DNA of 64,000 bases from Notolepis coatsorum (taxonomy: Eukaryota > Chordata > Actinopteri > Aulopiformes > Paralepididae). A model generated the notes under the pieces. It did not search any database and was not told where the DNA came from. It worked only from the letters and a program-made list of their open reading frames with translations. Position 1 is the stretch's first letter, and each line of letters opens with the position of its first letter. Shown here piece by piece: positions 8,708-19,133 of this stretch. The stretch covers positions 11,443,560 to 11,507,559 of the forward strand of contig OZ020593.1 of NCBI GenBank assembly GCA_963971535.1, given 5' to 3'. A program made the translations under genes and the position numbers.

Positions 8708-11700
8708 AGGTGCCCCGCGCACATAATATAGCGCTCGCCTACGCGACTTCCACCACCCCATACACAGCAGCGCTGGTAGCATTGGACCAGAGGTATGGGC
8801 GCATATGGGATTACGTGATCCAGGAGATCCGACACATCGACCGCTTACCCCCAGCAATAGACAATCGAGCACTGGACGACCTGTCCATCAGAGTGCAGTC
8901 CCTGGTAGGGATGTTGGGAGCGCAAAGAGAGAAGGGGAAGTATGAACTTTACGCCAACTCAAATGTGGAAAGGATTCTGGAGAAGCTGCCGCCCGCTCGT
9001 CAGGAGCGCTTTAGGCGGCAGAGGGACCACAGAGACCCGAATGGCCCCGAACCGAACCTCCTCGATCTAGCAGACTTCCTGGCGAGAGAAGTCAGCAGCC
9101 TACGGCTAGATACATTCGGACGGAGCACCCCTGGCTCCAGAGAAGGAACCAGACGACTAAATGATGGAAGACGATCGGTGACTGTGATGCACCAATCGGA
9201 GTCAGTACCGAGCAGCAGGAGCCACAGTACCCCCTCCAGAACGGAGAAGTGGAAGATAGTGTGCCCCTACTGTGAGAAAGAACACTGGCTAGCGCAATGT
9301 GACTCCTTCCCCAAGCTGAACGCGGAGGAAGCAGGTCAATGGATAAAGTCCAACAAGCGCTGTTTTCGCTGTGCGCGCTCACACATGGCAGCCGAATGCC
9401 GCTTAAAGAAAAGGTGCACCAAGTGCGATGGAGCCCATCTGGACATACTTCACGACAGTAACAGACGGCGCCCTTCACCTGCACCATCCAGCCGCAAAGC
9501 GAGCGTCATGTACATCGATCCCGCCAGCAGCAGTGGAGCCCGAGTACTCCTAAAAGTAGTGCGTGTGACACTAAGCTACCAGAATAAAGTCCTGGACACT
9601 TACGCCGTCCTCGATGACGGGTCAGAGAAGACCCTGCTGCTCGCCTCCGCTGCGGCCCAGCTAGGGCTGCGGGGAAGCGAAACCCAAATGACAATTCGGA
9701 CAATAAGACGAGATTTGAAGACGATAAAGGGCGAGAATGTCTCATTCTCTATCGCAGCAAGCGGCCAGCCTGAGCGACGGTACCAGATTGCAGACGCTTT
9801 CACCAGCCAAGAAATAGGACTGTCGCGGTACACATACCCCGTCGCCAAGCTGATGGAGAAATATGCACATCTGCGCAAGTTACCGATCCCGCTCATAGAC
9901 AATGCTATGCCGACCCTGTTGATAGGCTCCGACCATGCAGACCTCATTGTCCCGATAGACCGGGTTCATACCGGACCCCGAGGCTGTCCTGCAGCAGTCG
10001 AGACCCGTTTGGGATGGACTCTCCAAGGCCCGCTCGCCAAATCTCTCAACCGAAGTACAGCCACTAGATGTCTCCACTCCCGAGTCACAGAGGGAGAAAC
10101 CGCACTCCTGCAACACGTAGAGCGGCTATGGACCCTGGAACAAATGCCCTTTAAGAACGGAAAGAAAGACATTCGCTCTAAAGATGACATTTACGCCATT
10201 CACCTCCTCGAGACAGGGACCAAGAGAGTCCCGGTCAACGGCGTGTTGAGATACGCCACGCCACTCCTGCGGCGAGAAGGAATGCCTACTTTCCACGCCA
10301 AGACAGACGCCACAGAACGGTACCTGCTGAACACGGAGCGGCGCTTAGCCAAGAACCCCGCCCAAGAGAGTGTATACCGCGCTGAGATTGAGAAGCTCAT
10401 CACAGCGGGACACGTCACAAAGATGGACATTAAAGAGGCTGACCAGACCACTGAATCGTGGTACGTGCCTCACCACAAGGTCCATCACAACGGTAAAGAC
10501 CGCATAGTATTTAACTGCAGCTACCAGATCGGATCCCAAAATCTGAATAAAGAGTTACTGCCCGGTCCCACACTCGGCCCCTCCCTACTCGGCGTTCTAC
10601 TCCGCTTCCGCCAGGAAAAGGTGGCCATCAGCGGGGACATTAAAGGAATGTTCCTGCAGGTGAGATTAGTAGAGGCGGACAAGCCCCTGTTACGGTTCCT
10701 ATGGAGAGAGAAGCCAGGAGATGAGCACCCAGCCATCTACCAATGGGAAGTCCTCCCCTTCGGAACGACGTGCAGCCCCTGCTGTGCGACATTTGCACTA
10801 CAGAAACATGTAGCAGAGGACCCAGCAGCGGACGAAGAGGTCCGACACAGCGTAAAGAACAGCTTCTACGTAGACAACTGTCTACAAAGCCTTTCAACCC
10901 AGGAAGAAGCCGAGGCTCTCCTGATTAAACTCCGCGCCTCATTGATCAAAGGCGGCTTTGATCTCAGGCAGTGGGCCAGCAGCGATCCGCAAGTACTGCG
11001 CAGCCTCTCCTCCGAGGACAAGGCAGCCAGCAGCGAGACCTGGATGGCTACAATCCCGGGAGAAGCCCAGGAGATGACCCTGGGATTGGTGTGGCGATTC
11101 AAAACAGATTCGCTTCACTACAGACACAAGCCCCTGACTACGGAGCAGGGAAGGCCGGCGGCGGCGCCGACCACCAGACGGAGTGTGTACACAACACTCG
11201 CCCGACAATATGACCCGCTAGGATGTATTCTACCGTACACCACCAGGGCAAAAATGATTGTACGAGCATTGTGGGACAAGGACCAGGGCTGGGACGACCC
11301 CATTCCCGCACACCTTGCATCCACCTGGAGAGAGTGGGAGATGGAGCTCCACTCACTCCCAGGCGTTAATATGCGCCGAAGCTACTTCCCACCCACGGTG
11401 AGGCCAGAGACATGTAAAATGGACTTACACGTCTTCAGTGACGCCTCAGAGGTCGCATACGGATCAGTAGCCTACTTGCGGGCCCAAGACCAGGGGGGAG
11501 AGATCTACACAGCATTTGTCCTCGCCCGCTCGAGAATAGCCCCACGCAAGCAACAATCTATCCCACGTCTAGAGCTCTGCGCAGCCCTAGCCGGAGCGCA
11601 CCTAGCCACGCTCATCCAACGTGAGCTCACCATACCGGTGTCTAGAACAATCCTGTGGTCAGATTCCACGACGGTACTCGCCTGGATCAAATCGGACTCA

Positions 11701-13188
11701 TGCAAGTACAAAGTCTTCGTGGGAGTCAGAGTCACCGAGATTCAAGACTTAACCGAAGAGTTAACCGGAGAAACAGAGTGGCGCTACGTTGATACAAAAC
11801 AGAACCCAGCTGACGTCATCACCCGGGGGATGCCCCTGGATGACCTCACCCGTCGCAATGTCTACAGTGACGGCCCCGCATTCCTAAGACTCCCGGAAGG
11901 ACAGTGGCCCATGCCTATCCCGAGGGAAGCAAGTCCAGAGGAGGTGGAAATTAAGAAGTCTGTGTTCTGTGGATTGAGCACCGTAGCCTCCACCGACCCT
12001 AACATAAACGATTGCACGTCCATAGAGAGTGCACAACAAAGAACATTCCTGCGGTACCACCCGGAGTGCAAGTCCCCCGCTGATATGTCAGCAGCTAACT
12101 ACGAGGAAGCAGAATTGCTTCTACTGCAGCGAGCCCAGAGAGACTCGTTCCCCGATGAATTGGCCTGTCTACAGGGAGGAAAGCCCGTCCCTTCCGACAG
12201 CAGATTAATTCACCTGGCCCCCGAGAGCGACGCTCATACCCTCATCAGAGTGGGTGGTCGCCTTCGCAGAGCCCCCAATCTACCGGATGACATTAAATAC
12301 CCGATCGTATTGAACAGCCGACACAAGGTCACAGAGCTGATTATAAAGAAATACGATGAGGATGTACATCACGCAGGAGCAGAAAGAGTCTTCGCGGAAA
12401 TCAGACGTCGTTACTGGATCCTACAAGGAAGAGAGGCGGTACGACGCTTCCAACGAACATGTCTAGACTGCCGCAAGTGGCGCACGCAGCCCAGCATACC
12501 AAGGATGGCTGACCTTCCTCCATGTCGCCTCCGAATCGGTGACAAGCCATTCCACTCAACGGGTATGGACTGCTTTGGCCCGCTGCACATAAAGAAAGGA
12601 AGAGGAACTGAGAAGCGGTGGGGTATTGTATTCAAATGCATGACCACCAGAGCGATACACATCGAGCTTCTCCCGACCATGAGCACAGACTCATTCCTTA
12701 TGGCCTTCCGTAGATTCACATCACGGAAAGGAAGACCGTCTACCCTATTGTCCGATCATGGGACAAACTTCAAAGGCGGCGAAAGAGAGCTGAGAGAGAG
12801 CTTCCAAGCTATGGGCCCAGAACTTAAGACCCACCTCGCTCCAGCACAGGTTGATTTCCAATTCAACCCCCCAAACGCACCCCACTTCGGTGGCACTTGG
12901 GAACGAGAAGTGCGCTCCATAAAGACAGCCCTGTACGCAGTACTTGGGGCCCAGACTGTGGCGGAAGAAGTCCTAATGACAGTCCTCACGGAGATTGAGG
13001 GAGTACTTAACTCGAAGCCCCTCGGATATGTCTCCAGTGATGTGGCGGATATCGACCCAGTTACCCCCAACACACTCCTGATGGGGCGGCTAGATCCTGC
13101 ATTACCACAGACAATGTACCGGCCTGAAGAAGCGAACGGCCGACGAATGTGGAGGTACAGCCAAGTATTAGCCCTTATGTGTAAATAG
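8548..13188 (+). CDS. BEL/Pao gag-pol polyprotein (gag, protease, RT, RNase H, integrase)
   Basis: A 1546-codon frame, open upstream to a stop at 8425. Domains in order: gag DUF1759-like core (residues about 10-190, KYAILLQHLK...YTAALVALDQRYG); Cys-rich knuckles (CPYCEKEHWLAQC, CFRCARSHMAAEC, CTKCDGAHLDILH); aspartic protease (YAVLDDGSEKTLL); RT with PFGTTCSPCCA and the active-site box FYVDN at 10867-10878; A17/RNase H region (HVFSDASEVAYG, PRLELCAAL); integrase zinc finger (HHAGAERVF...CLDCRKW); and integrase DDE residues in GMDCFGPL, LLSDHGTNF and HFGGTWEREV. The C-terminal domain after the integrase stops abruptly at RMWRYSQVLALMCK, roughly 30-40 residues short of the usual family end. The RT box has N in place of the usual second D. 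Confidence 0.93.
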   Translation: MYPQSASYIGTPMVPDFTQENRAQYTELRMCLETMLVDVLDERHKYAILLQHLKVPRAHNIALAYATSTTPYTAALVALDQRYGRIWDYVIQEIRHIDRLPPAIDNRALDDLSIRVQSLVGMLGAQREKGKYELYANSNVERILEKLPPARQERFRRQRDHRDPNGPEPNLLDLADFLAREVSSLRLDTFGRSTPGSREGTRRLNDGRRSVTVMHQSESVPSSRSHSTPSRTEKWKIVCPYCEKEHWLAQCDSFPKLNAEEAGQWIKSNKRCFRCARSHMAAECRLKKRCTKCDGAHLDILHDSNRRRPSPAPSSRKASVMYIDPASSSGARVLLKVVRVTLSYQNKVLDTYAVLDDGSEKTLLLASAAAQLGLRGSETQMTIRTIRRDLKTIKGENVSFSIAASGQPERRYQIADAFTSQEIGLSRYTYPVAKLMEKYAHLRKLPIPLIDNAMPTLLIGSDHADLIVPIDRVHTGPRGCPAAVETRLGWTLQGPLAKSLNRSTATRCLHSRVTEGETALLQHVERLWTLEQMPFKNGKKDIRSKDDIYAIHLLETGTKRVPVNGVLRYATPLLRREGMPTFHAKTDATERYLLNTERRLAKNPAQESVYRAEIEKLITAGHVTKMDIKEADQTTESWYVPHHKVHHNGKDRIVFNCSYQIGSQNLNKELLPGPTLGPSLLGVLLRFRQEKVAISGDIKGMFLQVRLVEADKPLLRFLWREKPGDEHPAIYQWEVLPFGTTCSPCCATFALQKHVAEDPAADEEVRHSVKNSFYVDNCLQSLSTQEEAEALLIKLRASLIKGGFDLRQWASSDPQVLRSLSSEDKAASSETWMATIPGEAQEMTLGLVWRFKTDSLHYRHKPLTTEQGRPAAAPTTRRSVYTTLARQYDPLGCILPYTTRAKMIVRALWDKDQGWDDPIPAHLASTWREWEMELHSLPGVNMRRSYFPPTVRPETCKMDLHVFSDASEVAYGSVAYLRAQDQGGEIYTAFVLARSRIAPRKQQSIPRLELCAALAGAHLATLIQRELTIPVSRTILWSDSTTVLAWIKSDSCKYKVFVGVRVTEIQDLTEELTGETEWRYVDTKQNPADVITRGMPLDDLTRRNVYSDGPAFLRLPEGQWPMPIPREASPEEVEIKKSVFCGLSTVASTDPNINDCTSIESAQQRTFLRYHPECKSPADMSAANYEEAELLLLQRAQRDSFPDELACLQGGKPVPSDSRLIHLAPESDAHTLIRVGGRLRRAPNLPDDIKYPIVLNSRHKVTELIIKKYDEDVHHAGAERVFAEIRRRYWILQGREAVRRFQRTCLDCRKWRTQPSIPRMADLPPCRLRIGDKPFHSTGMDCFGPLHIKKGRGTEKRWGIVFKCMTTRAIHIELLPTMSTDSFLMAFRRFTSRKGRPSTLLSDHGTNFKGGERELRESFQAMGPELKTHLAPAQVDFQFNPPNAPHFGGTWEREVRSIKTALYAVLGAQTVAEEVLMTVLTEIEGVLNSKPLGYVSSDVADIDPVTPNTLLMGRLDPALPQTMYRPEEANGRRMWRYSQVLALMCK

Positions 13189-13249
13189 ACAACGCGATTA
13201 ATCTGTCCCTGTTTAACTGATTAGGTCTGGGACCTATTCAGGGGGTGGC
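13189..13249 (+). other. BEL/Pao 3' untranslated gap and polypurine tract
   Basis: Only about 60 bp separate the stop codon from the 3' LTR. AGGGGGTGG (13240-13248) just before the LTR is the likely polypurine tract priming plus-strand synthesis. Confidence 0.6.
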
Positions 13250-14680
13250 TGTTGTGAAGGGCCAGATTAAACCGAATATATATATTTATTTATATATATA
13301 TATTTAATTGTATTTGTATATTCTCTAATATTCCCTGATATCCCTTGTATATTCCTTGTACAATATGCATTGAATATCCATTCTAGCCTACTAAACATCC
13401 CATAATAGTCTCCATTCTACTATTGGTCGAGACCTTGGTGCCAGGCTGCCATACCCCTCAGACCCAGTTCAAACGTACCGCTCGACATGTACGAACAAGT
13501 CCTAGTTCCGCGTAGGAATTTGGCTACCGCACCACTAATGGGACTATTTGTTCATAGTGCGTATATACTGCGCTACTAAAGTAGGACTTTCTTTTCAGTC
13601 CAGTTTCTTACCCTCCAATAGAGTCACAGACGTAAAGCCTCCCCGCGACGCCACGTGTGGGAGTAAGGCCAAGTTCGCCTACCATCGGTATTGAGACATC
13701 GTGTATATTAATATTTGAATAGTCATATTTGGCACTATATCGTCGAGTTGGACGTAGTCTATTAAGCTAATAATAGTCTGTTAATATATAGTGCTTCGTG
13801 CGGTGAGAATACTACCGTAGTCAGTACCCCATCGTTTCGGGCAGAGAACTGGCTGCTTACCCAGGGTGGTTGACCCTATGTGAAGCTGCACCCGAGGAGC
13901 CCCAGAGCCGACGAGCGAGTGGACCTGTATACCGGATTATTCTACCGACGACAGCCCGCCTTCCCAGGCACGGATTATGCTTTGGATACTTTGATTATTC
14001 CATGGATAAAGACCCCCGACACTGCCGTGTGTTGGAACCCCCCCCCCTGGAGAGGACGCAAGGTGAGGAGACGCTCTGCAAGACGAGGTCTCTTCACGTC
14101 TCTCCCCCGTGGACCGGAGAGAGCCGGCCCACAAAGAGTCCACCTGCTTTCATCTGTGGTCCAAGGATCGCCGGCGCATTGAACGGCACTACAGTGGGTT
14201 CACCTGGGATACCCTTGGCCGGACGAGGCAGCTGGATTCTACCCCCCCCCCCCTCCTACTCCTGTCGGCTTACAAGCGACCGGATTAACCCCCTCTAGTG
14301 TATCCAGCCTATAATCATTAAAGTATCATTGCTGTTATTCCTTAACTATTCCAGGTCGTATATTTACCACCTGCGCCTTCAGAGATTGGACATTCTCTAT
14401 TGATATACCGACGAATACTCCTTGCCATAAAAGTGCATACTATTTCAATTCATAAATGTAATTAAGTGATTAAGTGCTTATTCTACACACCATCGCTGTG
14501 TAGGAAATAAAGACCTGTTTCTAATTCGTACATTTGTGTTGGATCCGTTTCATCTACGTGAGAGTGTTCATGATAATATATTTATGCCGTGTACTGGGTG
14601 GCCGAATATTAAGTACAAAGGTAGTGGTAGTAAGTATCATATCTAGTAATACAGTCAGGGAATTGTACCCCTCAGTTACA
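13250..14680 (+). repeat. 3' LTR of the BEL/Pao element
   Basis: A 1431-bp LTR, TGTTGTGAAG...CAGTTACA, almost identical to the 5' LTR. Visible differences: CTGAAC to CTAAAC, GGCAC to GGGAC, GGAATTTC to GGACTTTC, TTTAAATT to TTTCAATT, and one extra C in a poly-C run. The GTCTA target duplication follows at 14681-14685. Confidence 0.95.
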
Positions 14681-14833
14681 GTCTATATGAATTGAAAATG
14701 GGGGACCCTGATGGAAACAAGACAAACGTCTTTTTCAGGTCTGCATCCCCTTAACAATTGTGTGTATTGAGCCGTACTGTATTGTACCCATTCTGCAATC
14801 TGTTAAATAAAGTTTTCATTCATTCATTCACTC
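14681..14833 (+). mobile_element. LINE family A 3' end (right part, after the BEL/Pao insertion)
   Basis: Continues the LINE interrupted at 5898, with GAATTGAAAATGGGGGACCC, CATTCTGCAATCTGTTAAAT and a (CATT)n tail. The 61-bp satellite resumes directly behind it. Confidence 0.85.
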
Positions 14834-15125
14834 TCTAAGGCCTAGTAGGCCCAATACCTCCTTTAGTCATAAATCACCATCTATGTGTGGCCTCTCTAAT
14901 GCCTGGTGGTAGGCCCAATACCTCCTTTAGTCATGAATCACCATCTATGTGTAGCCTCTCTAAGACCTAGTAGGCCCAATACCTCCTTTAGTCATGAATC
15001 ACCATCTATGTGTAGCCTCTCTAAGACCTAGTAGGCCCAATACCTCCTTTAGTCATGAATCACCATCTATGTGTAGCCTCTCTAAGACCTAGTAGGCCCA
15101 ATACCTCCTTTAGTCATGAATCCAT
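14834..15125. repeat. 61-bp tandem satellite, right half
   Basis: About five further copies of the 61-bp unit seen at 5040-5375, restarting at CTCTCTAAGGCC. Together with the left half they frame the nested insertion. Confidence 0.9.
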
Positions 15126-16035
15126 TATCTTTCAAGGCCATCAAAGAGTGGAACAGGCTTCCTAGTGACATAACAAATTATATAAACTATGATCACTTTT
15201 GCTCACAAAAAAATGTCTCCTGAGTCACCAATGTTGCCAACACTAGGTGGTGCTGTCTGACCTCCTTGTGTATTGTTTATTGTTGAAAGACGACTACACA
15301 AGGGACTCAGTTACTTTTACTTTTGAATTCTGTCTTGTATTTTAAGCGTCAAGAATAGATGATTATGTTTGGCACTGGGCTGTGTGTATGTGCATGTTAT
15401 GTTGCATTTCTACGTGTATGTATTTTGCACTCTTTATGCTGTGTGTCCTGTGCATGTAAACGCCCTACCCAAAGCTGTAAACGAATGTGAATCACTACCC
15501 ACTTTCAAAAACACTCTCAAAAAACACCTACGGGAGACTGCAATTCGAAACTGGCCCCTGTAAATGTCCTAACACAACCCCCTCCAATGTAACAGTAAAT
15601 TACCAAGTATGGTCTTGTCAATATTCCAATGTACAGTTTTGCTTGTACAGTGGTACAGTGTCCCCCACCCACCCCTCCTACCCAACCTCCCCCCACTCCT
15701 ACCCAACCTCCCCCCACTCCTATCCAACCCCCACCCAACCTCCTCCAATGTACAGTTTCTACGTCAAATGTATATACTTTTTTTCTGGACTCTTTTCGTA
15801 TCACAAACAGTACTGTATTTGCAAATCTGGTATGTCATAAATGTATAGATGTAGCAGTACTGACTATCTGTGTCATGTGTGTCATATATGTTATGATGAA
15901 TTGAAAATGGGGGACCCTGATGTAAACAAGACGAAAGTCTTTCTCTGGTCTGCATCCCCTTATGTAATTGAGCTGTACTGTACTGTACCCATTCTGCAAT
16001 CTGTTAATAAAGTTTTCAATCAATCAATCAAACAA
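15126..16035 (+). mobile_element. LINE family A fragments, ORF2 C-terminus and 3' UTR
   Basis: 15130-15225 reads FKAIKEWNRLPSDITNY, a non-LTR reverse transcriptase C-terminal word. 15455-15560 reads ALPKAVNECESLPTFKNTL followed by a stop. The 3' UTR includes C-rich CCACCCACCCCTCC tracts, GGGGGACCCTGATG and the terminal AATAAAGTTTTCAATC with (AATC)n. Probably two overlapping or rearranged truncated copies. Confidence 0.75.
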
Positions 16036-16039
16036 AGGT

Positions 16040-16985
16040 CTGTCCCATTGTATACCAATCAATGGGATACATTGCATGTTGACCTGCATTCTTTCAAATG
16101 TATATAATTAATCATTAAAACAGATGTGTAACAAATAAGAAATACAAATTCCACAGAAGGCATTAAATTATTATTATTTTCAATCATTTCACAATAATTG
16201 CATAATTGTGTTTGAATATCTGAATTATTTGTCCAAAATAGCTGGTTCAGATATGGTTAATCCAGCTGCCCTGTGATCAGATGAATCCATATTATTTATT
16301 TTTCCGACATCAAATTCGTAATTTCTTATCGTACAAATATTGTCATATTTATTTTAATTATGATTAAGTAATTAATTCCAAGGAGGCCTGTAGCGTTAAC
16401 ATGAAGGAATCACTATGAGAACACAGTCTGTCAAGTTATAATAACCATTTTAAATTAGTCAATCAATCATGAGATTTGATCGTGGGCTGAGAGCATATTT
16501 AAGTGTGCTCCTCAGCACTCTTAGATCTGCTCTCAAATAAGATCTCAGGAAAATTTGAAGACTCCCACTCCCAGCCCTAATATGTCTTAAATAGGCCGAA
16601 ATCTGGCTAAGACGAAATATTTTGTCGTAACTTCGTTCGAGAATGAGACCCATTGTCTCTTTCAACCAAGAGAAGGAAAGTATAGAGGTTATGTATTCTT
16701 AAAACATGTAAAAAGGTAAGAACTAATGTAAAAGCTAGATGTGTTTCAATTTTGGGAGTTAAATGATGGAATAGCCTTAGTGACGGGTTGAAGTTGTGTA
16801 CCTCTCAGGGGGAGATTTTAAAAAGCCTTGAAAGGATCAAATAATTCAGGAGTACAGTTTTGAGTAAAAACATCAAACATTTGTTTTTTTCTTTTAAAAA
16901 AGTATATCTTGCAGCATATTTTAAGTTTTTCTTTCGTATATTCAAATATATTTAGTTTTTAAGAATTTGTAAGGGATATGGCAAA
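16040..16985. other. No recognisable gene, AT-rich
   Basis: I see no supported coding frame, TIR or tandem structure here. Confidence 0.4.
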
Positions 16986-16989
16986 AATA

Positions 16990-17344
16990 AGCATGTGCTC
17001 AACGAACAATAACACTATGTAACAACCATCAAATGCACTCACAGCTAGGGCTGTCTTAAATACTTCGAAGCTTCATTCGATGGCACAAGCTTCGAACATT
17101 TAAAAAAAATCGAAGTTTAAAAAAAATATATATATATTTTTTTTTTAACTTCGATTTTTTTTTCTGTTCGAAGCTTGTGCCATCGAAATAACGTGTATCC
17201 ATTCAACTAGCTGCTGTACTGCTATGGTAGCTAGCCTAGCCGCAATGCTATGGCCGATCCCATTCACGTTAGCATGTAAGCTAACAACAAGAGCATTAGG
17301 TTTGTCTCTCGCTTTTCGATTTTCATTTTTATTTTTTACTTTGA

Positions 17345-17384
<40 letters not shown>

Positions 17385-18643
17385 CGCATGGGGCCATTGG
17401 GTGGGGCCGGGGGACAAATACACTGGAGGAAAGTAACCCAGCTCAGCACTGCCCAAATTATATCATCACTATCGCCTGTTTGAAGGATATCATCCTCAAA
17501 CACATATACACCTACATGCCTTGTAGAATTCCACACATAAGAAAGAAAGATACTGGGATGAATAAACAAAATAGAAAATAAAATGTAGAAATGCATGCAA
17601 TACATAAATAAATATGAATCTCCATATATGAAATAGAACATTTAGATAAGGTGCCACTGAGATGTTTTGGTGAGTTCTTAGTTTTTTTGTGGAAGTTGCC
17701 CTTCTTAAAAATGCATGAACATTCACTGATAATTGGTCTGTAGTGGAGTCTACAAGGTCTACATTGCCGGACCATGTAGAATCCGGACCTTGTAGACTGA
17801 CATAATTCTGTGCATAGTTTAGTCTACACAGGCCATATTTCAAATAATCAAAATCTTACTTCATTCATCTTAAACATTCTTGATTTGGGGGATTGGTAGT
17901 TCCCATGAAATCTGAAGTTGTTCAATGACAACAGCGATCCACCTTGAATTAAATCACACAGCCGAGTGAAACCTTGTTGGCTCAGTCACAAAAGGGGCTA
18001 CTTAATTAATTAATCCAATCCACTTTATTTATAGAGCACATTTAAAAACAACAAAGTTTACCAAAGTGCTGTACAAGTCCCACAACATAAGATAAAAAAA
18101 ATAAATAAAAATTATTAAAATCTTTTTTTTTAATCGAAGCTTCGAATTAAAATCGAAGCTCGGCCCCGAAGCTTCGATTGCAAAAAAAAGCTTCGAAGGT
18201 CAGCCCTACTCACAGCACACACATCCACACGCACACACTCACTTTAAACAAACAACTCACTGCAGCACCCACTCTACACACTTTAGAACACCTAGACACA
18301 CTTTATATTTATTGGTAAAGAATTTGCACTACAACCCATACCTCATTACACCTTACTGTAAATTGTACCTCATCCCATTTCTGCTTTGCACTATATAGTA
18401 TATTGTATATTGCATAGTATATTGTATGGTAACTCAGTTACTTCTACTCTGCATTGAACATTGTACATATGTACATACTGAACACTTGTGTCTACGTACG
18501 TGACTTCTATTTTTTACTTGCTATACTTAAGTATATCTATTTTTGTCTAGCACAGTCTCTGGAGCGTAACAGAAAGAAGCATTTTGTATAAAAGTATCCT
18601 GTACTTCTGTATGACAACTAATAAAGAAACTTGAACTTGAGCC
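16990..18643 (+). mobile_element. LINE family B 3' UTR, split by a hAT element
   Basis: 16990-17037 plus 18209-18643 match the 3' UTR of the LINE at 48365-49215 (CTCAACGAACAATAA, GCAGCACCCACTC, AATAAAGAAACTTGAACTTG). The copy contains only untranslated sequence. The hAT element 17046-18208 lies inside it. Confidence 0.75.
17046..18208. mobile_element. Non-autonomous hAT element, 1163 bp
   Basis: Bounded by TAGGGCTGTC and its inverted partner GTCAGCCCTA, with an exact 8-bp duplication CTCACAGC on both sides (17038-17045 and 18209-18216). The ends are rich in CTTCGAAG/TCGAAGCTT words. The interior holds a (GT)n/(CG)n run near 17346-17388 and no transposase, so it depends on another element. 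Confidence 0.9.
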
Positions 18644-18707
18644 TATTCCTTTTTTTTCCGGTCGTTGATTTTGTGTGTGAGCTTGCCTGGAATATGTACA
18701 TTTGTGA

Positions 18708-18713
18708 TTTATT
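18708..18713 (-). terminator. Putative torsin polyadenylation signal AATAAA
   Basis: TTTATT on the plus strand (AATAAA on the coding strand) lies about 125 nt downstream of the torsin stop codon and before the next LINE tail. It is the nearest canonical signal. Confidence 0.45.
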
Positions 18714-18780
18714 TCCTTTTCCTTTTGTAAGTCCACACGACACGGGTGTGTTTGACTTGTGTGTAAACAAGACCGAAAAA

Positions 18781-18844
18781 GAAACTTCATTCATTCATTC
18801 ATTCATTCATTCATTCATTCATTCATTCATTCATTCATTCATTC
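18781..18844. repeat. (ATTC)n microsatellite overlapping the torsin stop codon
   Basis: About 14 ATTC copies. On the minus strand (GAAT)n supplies the last codons (Asn-Glu) and the TGA stop of the torsin frame. Confidence 0.9.
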
Positions 18845-19082
18845 ACGTAGAATTGCAGCTTGTTGTAGATGGTTTTACAGCCTGGTTTGGAGAAGACCCT
18901 CTCGGGCCTGATGTACATCAGCCCTCTGGCGAGCTCGTCGGCCACGCCCGCGTCCGGCCTCATGCCCTTGGCCTCCATGGCAGCCATGGCACACTGGACT
19001 ATGTGTGTGTACTCCAGGGGCAGGAAGGGTACGAAGAAGTCCACCAGGTTCTTGTCTATCAGGCTGGTGTGCCATAGTCCAC
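18835..19082 (-). CDS. tor1: Torsin exon 5 (C-terminal)
   Basis: Encodes [20 protein letters not shown] through [12 protein letters not shown] and the stop. The acceptor CTCTCCAG|GT lies directly against a 570-bp CT tract in the coding-strand sense. The phase completes an AG|T serine codon from exon 4. Confidence 0.93.
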
Positions 19083-19088
19083 CTGGAG

Positions 19089-19133
<45 letters not shown>

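Larger units (their letters stand above)
5899..14680 (+). mobile_element. BEL/Pao LTR retrotransposon, near full length
   Basis: An 8.78-kb element bounded by two direct LTRs (5899-7328 and 13250-14680), both starting TGTTGTGAAGGG and ending CAGTTACA. It is flanked by the 5-bp target duplication GTCTA (5894-5898 and 14681-14685). A primer binding site lies just inside the 5' LTR. The LTRs differ by four substitutions and one poly-C length change by eye, so insertion was recent. Domain order gag-protease-RT-RNase H-integrase and the DUF1759/A17-type regions place it in BEL/Pao. The coding region has a frame break and a shortened C-terminus. Confidence 0.95.
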
